Assembly: GCF_026626335.1 (NCBI RefSeq)
Contig: NZ_JAPNTZ010000002.1
Location: forward strand, 434,001-498,000
From: Paractinoplanes pyxinae
GTDB lineage: Bacteria > Actinomycetota > Actinomycetes > Mycobacteriales > Micromonosporaceae
Length of the DNA: 64,000 bases
Reading direction: 5' to 3'
The notes beneath the pieces are model-generated. The model saw only the letters and a program-made list of their open reading frames with translations, searched no databases and was not told where the DNA came from. The position numbers were made by a program, and so were the translations under genes. Position 1 is the first letter of the stretch. Every line of letters begins with the position of its first letter. Positions 43,343 to 51,477 of the stretch are shown piece by piece.

Positions 43343-44236
43343 TCAGCCCGCGGTGTCTTCGGTCGCGGTGAAGCAGCGGTTCAGGTGGGGCAGCAGGGCG
43401 GCCACGGCGGGGCTGACGCGTGGGCGCCAGACCAGGGCGAGTAGCGCGGGAATCCGTACGCCCTCAATGGGAATGGCCTTGAGCTGCGGAAAAGCGGCGG
43501 CCATGGACTCGCTGAGCACGGCCAGGCCCAGGCCCCGAGCCGCCAGCTCGACGACGGCGCCCGGCGCCGAGGCGACCAGCACCACGTCGGGGAACAGGCG
43601 CTCGGCGAGGCAGGAGTCGTCGAGAACCGTGCGGATGCCGGTGCCGGACGGCAGCGTGACCAGCGGATGGGAGGTCAACTCCCGTAGCGACATCCGATCG
43701 AACCGCGCGGCCTCCGATCCGGGCGGAGCCAGCGCGACCAAGCCTTCGCTCACGATGACCTCGGATGCCAGATTCTCCGGTGGCCCGCCGGCCACGCCGA
43801 CCAGCGCCACGTCCACGGCGCTCACCCGGACGCCGGCCACCAGACGGTCGGAGTTGTCCTCGACGAGATCCAGTTCGATCGCCGGGTGCTCGCGATGGAA
43901 GGCGGCCAGGGCGGCGAACAGCGGCTTCACCTCGCAGCCGGTCACCATCCCGACGGTGAGCTGCCCCCGCACCAGGCCGCGCACCTCGTCGACCGCCAGT
44001 TTCAGGTCGGCCACGGCGTCGAGCGCCGCTTTCGCGTACGGCAGGGCGGCGCTGCCCGCCTCAGTGAGCCGGGCCGTCCGCGCCGAACGGTCGAACAGCG
44101 TCGTGCCGAGCTCGTGTTCCAGCGTCTTGACCTGCGCGCTCACGCCCGACTGGCTGATCCGGACGCGCTCGGCGGCCCGGGTGAAGTTGGCTTCCTCGGC
44201 GACGGTGACGAAGTATTCGAGCTGCCGCAGTTCCAT
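43343..44236 (-). CDS. LysR family transcriptional regulator
   Basis: 297 residues. The N-terminal winged helix (MELRQLEYFVTVAEEANFTRAAERVRISQSGVSAQVKTLE) and two-lobed effector domain (QLTVGMVTGCEVKPLFAALAAFH...) are typical. The effector is unknown. It is divergent from a SnoaL-like gene, and the spacer holds a LysR-type inverted repeat, so control of that gene and of itself is expected. Only 28 bp separate its end from the oxidoreductase gene. Confidence 0.9.
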   Translation of the reverse strand: MELRQLEYFVTVAEEANFTRAAERVRISQSGVSAQVKTLEHELGTTLFDRSARTARLTEAGSAALPYAKAALDAVADLKLAVDEVRGLVRGQLTVGMVTGCEVKPLFAALAAFHREHPAIELDLVEDNSDRLVAGVRVSAVDVALVGVAGGPPENLASEVIVSEGLVALAPPGSEAARFDRMSLRELTSHPLVTLPSGTGIRTVLDDSCLAERLFPDVVLVASAPGAVVELAARGLGLAVLSESMAAAFPQLKAIPIEGVRIPALLALVWRPRVSPAVAALLPHLNRCFTATEDTAG

Positions 44237-44248
44237 AACCGCGGATTC

Positions 44249-44266
44249 TAGTTCCGATAAGAACTA
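44249..44266. promoter_or_regulatory. LysR-type inverted repeat
   Basis: TAGTTC-CGATAA-GAACTA has perfect 6-bp arms and contains the T-N11-A core of LysR boxes. It lies 12-30 bp before the regulator ATG. Confidence 0.7.
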
Positions 44267-44306
44267 TGCGTTGGACTTGTGGATGGCGCCGGAGAAGCAT
44301 GAACTC

Positions 44307-44669
44307 ATGGCAGAACGAGAGAAGGCACAACGGCCCGAAGACCTGACTCGCCTGTTCGTCGAGCGCGCGAACGCCAAAGACGCCGAGGGCCTGGCCCTGC
44401 TCTACGAGGAAGACGCGGTCATGGCCTATCCGCCCGGTCAACAGACGGTCGGCCGCGCGGCGATCCGGCGGCTCTGGGCCGAGGCGTTGCCCCACATGCC
44501 GGCCTTCACTCCGGAAGAGCCTCTGCCCACGCTGATCAGCGGCGACCTGGCCCTGACGGCGACCCCGCCGAATGACGGCGCCGGCGCCCGGGCCCAGGTC
44601 GTCCGCCGTCAGCCCGACGGCACCTGGCTGCGTGTTCTCGACCAGCCCGAGTTCATCTCCAAGGGCTAG
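44307..44669 (+). CDS. SnoaL-like (NTF2-fold) protein
   Basis: 120 residues. LTRLFVERANAKDAEGLALLYEEDAVMAYPPGQQTVGRAAIRRLW is the usual start of SnoaL-like DUF4440 proteins, with the ligand cavity formed by the later sheet. Members are enzymes or binding proteins of very different function. ATG 44307 is preferred over 44283 because GGAGAAG lies 10 nt upstream. Divergent LysR gene and box suggest that the gene answers a small molecule. The 9-bp sequence AAGGGCTAG around its stop is repeated 24 bp downstream. Confidence 0.72.
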   Translation: MAEREKAQRPEDLTRLFVERANAKDAEGLALLYEEDAVMAYPPGQQTVGRAAIRRLWAEALPHMPAFTPEEPLPTLISGDLALTATPPNDGAGARAQVVRRQPDGTWLRVLDQPEFISKG

Positions 44670-44689
44670 TCGCGTCTTGTTTCGAAGGG

Positions 44690-45310
<621 letters not shown>

Positions 45311-45312
45311 TT

Positions 45313-46551
45313 ATGAGCGATCGCGTGCGGGATTACGACATCGTCGTCTACGGCGCCTCCGGGTTCGTCGGCATCTTGACCGCCCGTTACCTGGCCGAAC
45401 ACGCCCCGGCGGGCACCCGCGTGGCGCTGGCCGGCCGGTCGGAACCGAGGCTGGCCGCCGTCCGCGACAAGCTCGGCGTCGACTGGCCGGTCGTCGTGGC
45501 CGACGCGGCCGACACCGACGCCCTCGCTCGCCTGGCCGCCTCGACCCGAGTCGTGATCAGCACCGTGGGGCCCTACCTGAAGTACGGCACCCCGCTCACC
45601 AGCGCCTGCGCCGAGGCGGGAACCGACTACGTCGACCTGACCGGCGAGGTCGTCTTCGCCCGGCAGAGCATCGACGCCAACCACGAGCGGGCCCGCGCGA
45701 CCGGCGCCCGCATCGTGCACTCCTGCGGCTTCGACTCCATCCCGTCCGACATCGGCGTGCACGTGCTGGCCCGGCAGGTGGCGGCGGACGGCGCGGGAGA
45801 GCTCACCGACACCACGATGGTCGTGACCAGCATGCGGGGCGGGGTCAGCGGCGGCACGATCGACACGTTGCGCCACCAGATGGACGTGATGAAGGGTGAT
45901 CGCCGGCTGCGGCGGGTGGCCGCCAGCCCGTACTCGCTGAGCCCCGACCGCGACGCCGAGCCCGCCCTCGGCCGGCAGAGCGACACGGCCACGGTCAGCG
46001 GCGCCGAGGTCCACCCCTCGCTGCGCGGCACTTTGGCGCCGTTCTTCATGGCCTCCTACAACACGCGTGTGGTGCGCCGCAGTAACGCTCTGCGCGCCCA
46101 CCAGTACGGTCGCAAGTTCCGCTACCGCGAGACGATGAGCGTCGGCACGTCGCCGCTGTCCCCGGTGATCGCGAACGGCGTCAAACTGGGCTTCGGGGCG
46201 CTTGTGGCCGGGCTGATGCTGCCGCCGACCAGGTTCGTGCTCGACCGTGTGCTGCCCAAGCCCGGCACCGGCCCCAGCGAAAAGGCGCAGCGTGAAGGCC
46301 ACTTCACCGTCGACTTCTTCACCACGACGACCACCGGCGCCCGCTACACGGCCCGCTTCCGAGCCCAGGGCGACCCGGGCTACGCGGCCACCGCGGTGAT
46401 GCTCGGCGAGTCGGCGCTGACACTCGTGCACAACCGAGAGGCGCTGCCGCCGTCCGAGGGCGGCGTGCTGACCCCGGCCACCGCCCTCGGCGACGCACTG
46501 GTCGACCGCCTGCGCGCCGCCGGCATGGAAATCACCGCCCGCCGGCTTTGA
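45313..46551 (+). CDS. Saccharopine dehydrogenase-like / trans-acting enoyl reductase-like protein
   Basis: 412 residues. The Rossmann start IVVYGASGFVGILTARYL and the central VISTVGPYLKYGTPLTSACAEAGTDYVDLTGE are the marks of the saccharopine dehydrogenase-like family to which mycobacterial trans-acting enoyl reductases belong. HSCGFDSIPSDIGV (about 138-151) is also conserved there. In mycobacteria such a protein reduces a polyketide-derived lipid, but no polyketide synthase is here, so the substrate is open. ATG 45313 is used; the longer frame enters the riboswitch region. The end overlaps a convergent TetR gene by 20 bp. Confidence 0.82.
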   Translation: MSDRVRDYDIVVYGASGFVGILTARYLAEHAPAGTRVALAGRSEPRLAAVRDKLGVDWPVVVADAADTDALARLAASTRVVISTVGPYLKYGTPLTSACAEAGTDYVDLTGEVVFARQSIDANHERARATGARIVHSCGFDSIPSDIGVHVLARQVAADGAGELTDTTMVVTSMRGGVSGGTIDTLRHQMDVMKGDRRLRRVAASPYSLSPDRDAEPALGRQSDTATVSGAEVHPSLRGTLAPFFMASYNTRVVRRSNALRAHQYGRKFRYRETMSVGTSPLSPVIANGVKLGFGALVAGLMLPPTRFVLDRVLPKPGTGPSEKAQREGHFTVDFFTTTTTGARYTARFRAQGDPGYAATAVMLGESALTLVHNREALPPSEGGVLTPATALGDALVDRLRAAGMEITARRL

Positions 46552-47179
46552 TTGCGGTTTCGGCCATGGCCAGGGCGATGCCGGTCAGGTGCTCGGCCAG
46601 GTCGTCGGGGTCGCCGGCCATGTCGTGCGAGATCCAGTCGATGATCACTTCGCTGAGGCCCGCCACCAGGGCGAGCAGCGTACGGTCGTACCCAATTTGA
46701 TCTTTGGGGGTTCCCACCGCACGCTGCAGCACGGCCGCGACGAACTGCGCGTCCTCGCGCAGCACACCGCGGCGGCGGGTCTCCATGCGGGGAGCGTTCA
46801 CATAGATCACGCGGGCGCTCTCCGGATTGCTGCGGAGCAGCGAGATCAAGGTGTGCAGAGCCGGCCGGAACAGCTCGGCGAGGTTGCCCGGTTTGTCGGG
46901 AACCGACGCTGCGACACCGCGCAGCAGCCACTCGTTCTGCTCGCGGTTGACTTTGAGCAGCAGGTCGGCCCGATCGGCGAAGTGCTCGTAAAAGTACCTT
47001 TTGGACACCCGGGCGGCGGTGCAGACGTCAGCCACCGTGACGTCCTCGTAGTCGCGCGTGCCGAAGAGGTGCACCGCCGACGCCACGATCCGGGCCCGCC
47101 GCTCGCTGGCCCGTTCCTCGCGTGACCGCCCGGCGTAGGTCTCGCCCCGCCGGGTCGCCGTCGTGGTTGGTTCCTCCAC
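46532..47179 (-). CDS. TetR family transcriptional regulator
   Basis: 215 residues from GTG 47179. The helix-turn-helix is RRARIVASAVHLFGTRDYEDVTVADVCTAARVSKRYFYEHFADRADLL. The C-terminal domain is of the common TetR type with unknown ligand. A leaderless promoter (TAACGT, seven bases, GTG) supports this start over 47245. The palindrome GGGATCATCCC at 47201-47211, upstream of the -10 box, may be its own operator. Confidence 0.85.
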   Translation of the reverse strand: MEEPTTTATRRGETYAGRSREERASERRARIVASAVHLFGTRDYEDVTVADVCTAARVSKRYFYEHFADRADLLLKVNREQNEWLLRGVAASVPDKPGNLAELFRPALHTLISLLRSNPESARVIYVNAPRMETRRRGVLREDAQFVAAVLQRAVGTPKDQIGYDRTLLALVAGLSEVIIDWISHDMAGDPDDLAEHLTGIALAMAETAIKAGGR

Positions 47180-47186
47180 GGCAACT

Positions 47187-47211
47187 ACGTTACGACTACC
47201 GGGATCATCCC
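47187..47211 (-). promoter_or_regulatory. Leaderless promoter and palindrome of the TetR gene
   Basis: TAACGT (47192-47187 on the coding strand) stands seven bases before GTG 47179. GGGAT-C-ATCCC (47201-47211) lies just upstream and could bind the repressor. Confidence 0.5.
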
Positions 47212-47390
47212 ACGCGCCAACCCTCCACATTGGTCGGAGACCCACAGCTCAGGCCCAAGATCCGGACATCATCCCGCGCTCCGGCCGTCATCGGTAGCGG
47301 GTATCCGACGTTTCGGGCATGACCAATCACTCACGGGCTTCATATCCTGCGCTACTGGCCGGAACCGGTCCTTACAGGCAGGATTCAATC

Positions 47391-47999
47391 ATGGCCGTCA
47401 GCCGTCTTCCCTTCCCGCTCACACTGACGGGGGACGGCATCATCCTGCGCGAATGGCGCTCCGAAGACCTCGACGACCTGGTGCGCATGCTCGACGAGCC
47501 CGAAATCGCCCGGTGGTCGCCGATGCCCTCCCCGTTCGACGTCGAGGCCGGCATCGCGTACCTGAAACGCTGCTATCAGAATCGGGTCACCGGTCAGCGC
47601 ATCCAGCTCGCGATCACCACCGACGGCGGCCGGCCCGTCGGTGAGGTGCTGCTCTTCGGGGTCGACCTCGGCCTGAGAGAAGCCGAACTGGGCTATCTGG
47701 TCGACGTCCACGAGCGCCGGCGCGGGCTCGCGTCGGGGGCGTTGTCAGTTCTTTCCCGGTACGCCCAAGACAGCCTCCACCTCGGTCGGCTTCTGCTGAG
47801 GATTGATCCGCGCAACGCGAGCAGCACCGCCGTGGCCCGGCGCTGCGGCTACCGGCTCACCGGCGAGGCGCCGATCCTGCAGGAGGGTCCGCACGGATCA
47901 AGCCGGCTGGACACGTGGGAGCTGGTGGAGGGCCAGTCCGACGGCCGCCGCGATCGGCAGAAAAATGTCGCAGCCCGGCGGTACGGTCGTCGCACCTAA
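47391..47999 (+). CDS. GNAT family N-acetyltransferase
   Basis: 202 residues. LTGDGIILREWRSEDLDDLVRMLDEPEIARWSP is the usual RimJ/RimL-like start. The acetyl-CoA site appears as LGYLVDVHERRRGLASGALSVL (pyrophosphate loop RRRGLAS), and NASSTAVARRCGYRLTGE closes the fold. Targets may be ribosomal protein N-termini, antibiotics or small amines. AGGA precedes ATG 47391 by about 8 nt. The C-terminal 25 residues are rich in Arg and may be unstructured. Confidence 0.85.
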   Translation: MAVSRLPFPLTLTGDGIILREWRSEDLDDLVRMLDEPEIARWSPMPSPFDVEAGIAYLKRCYQNRVTGQRIQLAITTDGGRPVGEVLLFGVDLGLREAELGYLVDVHERRRGLASGALSVLSRYAQDSLHLGRLLLRIDPRNASSTAVARRCGYRLTGEAPILQEGPHGSSRLDTWELVEGQSDGRRDRQKNVAARRYGRRT

Positions 48000-48017
48000 G
48001 TTCCTCGAGGGGGTGCC

Positions 48018-49115
48018 GTGGTCAACGTCGACCGTGCCCAGGCAATGGCCTATCGGGTGGCCGCGCTGGGTCTCGCCGAGCGCAGCTCCGCCCGCCCGGC
48101 CGACCTGCCGGTTCTCGATCTGGGCGTGCAGGAATACACGCCCGGCTCGGCCCAGGTCGCGCTCACCGCGCGCACCAGCGCCGACCCTGCCGACGACCGT
48201 CTGATCACCGTCTGGGCCGCCCGCGGCGCCCCGCACCTGCATCGCCGGGCCGATCTCGCCGCCCTGGTCAAACAGTTGTGGCCGATCAGCGACGCCGACG
48301 CCGCGGCGCGCATCAAGAGCGGCCAGATCCCCGAGGGCATGAAGCTCGGCGTCGAGGCCTTCCGGGTCACCGCCGAGGCCTTTCGCGAGGTCGTGCACGA
48401 GCCGATGCCCCGCGGCGAGGTCAGCACCCAGGTAAGCAAGCGGGTGCCCCGCGCCCTCACCTACGACTGCCGCAGCTGCCAGGCCCGGCACATCGCCGGC
48501 AACGTGTGGCAGCATTCCGGCCTGCCCGGCGGCGTCGAGGTCCAGTCCCGCGGCCGCGACGCCATGCTGGGCCCGATTCCCGACGCGCCGCCCCTCCCGA
48601 CCGAGAACGAGGGCATCGACGAGCTGATCCTCACTTACCTGCGCTTCCTGGGCCCCGCCGGCCCGCTCGAGGTGGGCAAATACCTGGGCAGTTCCACAGC
48701 CGAGATGAAATCCGTCTGGCCCACCGACCGCCTGACCGAGGTCACCGTCGAGGGCCGCAAAGCCTGGCTCCCCACCGATGCCGTCAAGGCGCTGAAGTCC
48801 GCGTCCCCCACCCCCGGCGCCCGTTTCGTCCCACCGATGGACCAACTACTCCAGGCTCGCGACCGCGACGTCCTGGTGCCCGACCGCGCTCACCAGAAAG
48901 AGATCTGGCGCACCCTCGGCAACCCCGGCGCCCTCCTGCTGGACGGCGAAATCACCGGCGTCTGGCGAGCCAAAATGTCCGCCCGCAAACGGGTCGACCT
49001 CACCATCACCACATTCGGCGCCATCCCCGCCTCGCGCCGCAAACAGATCGAAAAGGAAGCCGCCGAGGTCGCCCGAGCCCGCGAAGTCCCCGAAGCCACC
49101 CTCACCTTCGACTAG
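48018..49115 (+). CDS. Winged-helix DNA-binding protein, AlkZ/YcaQ-like
   Basis: 365 residues. The pattern of three winged helices fits the DNA glycosylase AlkZ-like superfamily (HTH_42): an N-terminal segment VLDLGVQEYTPGSAQVALTAR, a middle domain with ELILTYLRFLGPAGPLEVGKYLG, and a C-terminal part QKEIWRTLGNPGALLLDGEITGVWRAKMSARK. In AlkZ a QxQ motif near the N-terminus unhooks crosslinked or alkylated bases; here the place reads VQEYTPG, so the activity is uncertain. CGAGGGGG precedes GTG 48018. Confidence 0.75.
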   Translation: MVNVDRAQAMAYRVAALGLAERSSARPADLPVLDLGVQEYTPGSAQVALTARTSADPADDRLITVWAARGAPHLHRRADLAALVKQLWPISDADAAARIKSGQIPEGMKLGVEAFRVTAEAFREVVHEPMPRGEVSTQVSKRVPRALTYDCRSCQARHIAGNVWQHSGLPGGVEVQSRGRDAMLGPIPDAPPLPTENEGIDELILTYLRFLGPAGPLEVGKYLGSSTAEMKSVWPTDRLTEVTVEGRKAWLPTDAVKALKSASPTPGARFVPPMDQLLQARDRDVLVPDRAHQKEIWRTLGNPGALLLDGEITGVWRAKMSARKRVDLTITTFGAIPASRRKQIEKEAAEVARAREVPEATLTFD

Positions 49116-49467
49116 CCACCCACCACCGCGAACCGGCTGCTTCTGCAACTCCCGCGCCCGCGAAGTCTCGCCGCGCGAGCGGAAACGTTGGCTGGTCTCG
49201 AGGGTGTGCTTCTTCCGGGTCGTTTGGCCTTGGCGGCGATCTCTGGTTCGGGATGTCGTGGGAGTGCAACCGGGCGAAGGCGATGACGCGTCCACTGGAT
49301 GGGATCGGAAGTGCCTGGTTGGGGTCGTGCGGATGCGGGTCGTCCCGGGTTGTGGGCGTCCCGGAATTCTGGTGGTATCCGGAAGGCAACGTGTGAGTAA
49401 CAATGGCATTGATCGGAGTGCGTGCCGTCCGACTGAGTGTGGCCGCGGCCCGACCGGAGGTGGCGAC
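49116..49467. other. 352-bp intergenic region
   Basis: No frame here has coding signals on both composition and start. The only notable element is AT-richer text around 49395-49410 (GTGTGAGTAACAATGG), which could hold the promoter of the DUF3040 gene. Long open frames across it are GC artefacts. Confidence 0.5.
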
Positions 49468-49779
49468 ATGTTGAGCAGGGAAGACAGCCGACGCCTGGCG
49501 CAGCTCGAGCGTCAGCTCCGTCGTGACGACCCGGAGTTCTGCGCCCGCATGACCAGCGGCCGGCTCGAGCCGCCGCGTCCCAGACGTCCTTCCCTCTCGC
49601 TGATACTCACGGCCGTCGTCATCTGGATCGCCGCCCTGATCCTCGGCGTCCTCGGCTGGTGGATCGCCGCCGCCGCTTCCGCTTTCTTCGCCACCGTGGT
49701 CATCGCGGCCGCCGTCCTCCGCCGCCCACCCGGTCGCCCCCGCCGCATAACCCCCGACCAACTCCCACCAGACCTCTAG
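49468..49779 (+). CDS. DUF3040 small membrane protein
   Basis: 103 residues. MLSREDSRRLAQLERQLRRDDPEFCARM is the conserved DUF3040 start, followed by a proline-rich stretch and two helices (about 42-60 and 62-82) and a basic tail. Function unknown; the family is confined to actinobacteria. CGGAGGTGGCGAC places a ribosome site directly before the ATG, ruling out the longer frame from 49204. Confidence 0.82.
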   Translation: MLSREDSRRLAQLERQLRRDDPEFCARMTSGRLEPPRPRRPSLSLILTAVVIWIAALILGVLGWWIAAAASAFFATVVIAAAVLRRPPGRPRRITPDQLPPDL

Positions 49780-50098
49780 CCCCGTCACCGAGGCTCGACG
49801 CCGCTACGCACGGTCGTCGGCGCGAGACGAGCTGCACTGCTTGCGCGCCGCCGGCTCCGGGTGGGGCGAGGCGATACGTGCCGTCTTGTGCACGGCCAGA
49901 CATGCGTTTGAGGCGGGATGTGTCGTCTTGCGCTGGGCGGGTCGCATTCGCAGTGGGCCTTGCGCTTGCCGTCGACCGAGCAGCGGCGCTGAGGATGCGG
50001 CCGGTGGTGGACGCGACCTCGGCAGCGCACGGGTTCTGATCGGGCGGGCTGGGAGATGCCGCCGAGTGGACGGCGCCTGCGTCGGTAGACGCGTCTGG
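49780..50098. other. 319-bp intergenic region
   Basis: Lies downstream of both DUF3040 (plus) and GT2-GtrA (minus). No coding frame, hairpin with U-run or repeat was found in it. It may be degraded sequence. Confidence 0.4.
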
Positions 50099-51343
50099 TC
50101 AGGTGGTGGCTTCGGCGGGGTCGGGGGTTCGGGAGCGGAAGACCCAGATGCGTAGCAGGAGGAAGCGGACGGCGGTGGCCAGCAGGTTTGCTGCGATCAG
50201 GACGGCCAGTTCCACCGGCTTGGCGGGAGCCGAGTGCAAAGCGCCCAGGAGGGCCAGGGCTCCGCTGGTCAGGGCCAGGCCTATGCCGAAGACGATCAAG
50301 CCCTGGGTCTGGTGGCGCCAGGCGCCGTCGTTTCCCCGTACGTTGAAAGTCAGGCGGCGGTTGGCGGCGGTGTTCGCAATCGCAGTGAGCAGCAGGGCCG
50401 CGAAGTTTGCCCACTGGGGACCGACGCCCAGGCGGAACAGGGCGTAGAGGGCCAGGTAGGCCAGGGTGCTGGCCACGCCCACGGCGGCGAAGCGGATCAG
50501 CTGGCCGGTCAGGCCCGCGGGTACGCCGGCCACCGGAAGGGGGTCGCGGCCCAGCTGGTCGCGGAGGGCGGCCAGCGGCAGCTTGCCGGAGCCGAAGGCG
50601 CGCAGCAGGCGCACGATGCCCTTCAGGTCGGCCACGGCCGTGGCGACGATGTCGACTCGGCTGTCGGGGTCGTCCACCCAGTCGACCGGGACCTCGTGGA
50701 TGCGCAGGCCGGCCCGTTCGGCCAGCACCAGCATCTCGGTGTCGAAGAACCAGCCGGTGTCCTCGACCATCGGCAGCAGGCGGGCGGCCACGTCCGACCG
50801 GATGGCCTTGAAGCCGCACTGGGCGTCGGAGAACCGTGCGGCCAGGGTGCCGCGCAGGATCAGGTTGTAGCTGCGGGAGATGAACTCGCGCTTGGCGCCG
50901 CGGACGACCCGGGAGCCGCGGGCCAGGCGGGAGCCGATCGCCAGGTCCGAGTGGCCGCTGATCAGCGGCGCCACCAGCGGGAGCAGCGCGCCCAGGTCGG
51001 TCGACAGGTCGACGTCCATGTAGGCCAGCACCGCCGCGTCCGACTGGGTCCAGACGTACTTGAGGGCGCGGCCCCGGCCCTTCTCGGCCAGCCGCACCGA
51101 TGCGACCTCGGGCAGGTCGTACGCGAGCCGGCCGGCCACCTCGGGGGTCGAGTCGGTGCTCGCGTTGTCGGCGATCGTGATGCGGAAGCGGTAGGGAAAC
51201 GAGGCTTCCAGGTACGCATGCAGGCGCCGCACACACGGCTCGAGGTCGATCTCTTCGTTGTAGACCGGGACGACCACGTCGAGCACCGGCGAATCGAATC
51301 GGGTCGGGGCCGCGGCGTGCGCCGGCTGCGTCGAAAGGCTCAT
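50099..51343 (-). CDS. GT2 polyprenyl-phosphate glycosyltransferase fused to a GtrA flippase domain
   Basis: 414 residues. The GT2 part (about 15-260) begins VLDVVVPVYNEE and holds IADNASTDST and YMDVDLSTDL (DxD). KAIRSDVAARLLPMVEDTGWFFDTEML is typical of DPM-like enzymes that charge polyprenyl phosphate with a sugar. From about 285 the GtrA domain has four helices (LIRFAAVGVASTLAYLALYALF ... LLLRIWVFRS) thought to flip the lipid-sugar outward. Both activities in one chain feed a membrane GT-C transferase, whose gene lies upstream on the same strand. A CTGTG direct repeat lies 44 nt before the ATG. Confidence 0.88.
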   Translation of the reverse strand: MSLSTQPAHAAAPTRFDSPVLDVVVPVYNEEIDLEPCVRRLHAYLEASFPYRFRITIADNASTDSTPEVAGRLAYDLPEVASVRLAEKGRGRALKYVWTQSDAAVLAYMDVDLSTDLGALLPLVAPLISGHSDLAIGSRLARGSRVVRGAKREFISRSYNLILRGTLAARFSDAQCGFKAIRSDVAARLLPMVEDTGWFFDTEMLVLAERAGLRIHEVPVDWVDDPDSRVDIVATAVADLKGIVRLLRAFGSGKLPLAALRDQLGRDPLPVAGVPAGLTGQLIRFAAVGVASTLAYLALYALFRLGVGPQWANFAALLLTAIANTAANRRLTFNVRGNDGAWRHQTQGLIVFGIGLALTSGALALLGALHSAPAKPVELAVLIAANLLATAVRFLLLRIWVFRSRTPDPAEATT

Positions 51344-51376
51344 GCCCCAACGATGATCGCGCGGCTTAAGCGCGCT

Positions 51377-51403
51377 TTGTGGCCGCACTGTGTCTCGCCT
51401 GTG
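51377..51403. promoter_or_regulatory. Response-regulator box before GT2-GtrA (CTGTG direct repeats)
   Basis: TTGTG (51377), CTGTG (51388) and CTGTG (51399) repeat every 11 bp. The last pair, CTGTG-N6-CTGTG, matches the boxes before GT39 and before the OmpR-type regulator in sequence, orientation and distance to the start codon. Confidence 0.65.
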
Positions 51404-51415
51404 AACCCATGGCCT

Positions 51416-51457
51416 GCACAAAAGGGATCGGCCGGCTCCCTCGGGAGCCGGCCGATC
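51416..51457 (-). terminator. Rho-independent terminator after GT39
   Basis: GATCGGCCGGCTCCC and GGGAGCCGGCCGATC (51426-51457) pair over about 14 bp with a CTCG-type loop and are followed on the minus strand by CCCTTTTG. It begins 20 bp after the GT39 stop and isolates the GT2-GtrA gene. Confidence 0.85.
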
Positions 51458-51477
51458 GTGGGGGTGGTGAGTGGTGG

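Noticed and set aside
48846..49469. 207-codon minus-strand frame over the 49.1-49.5 kb gap
   Set aside because: Pro/Thr/Arg-rich translation, overlaps the end of the AlkZ-like gene, and no ribosome site or homology.
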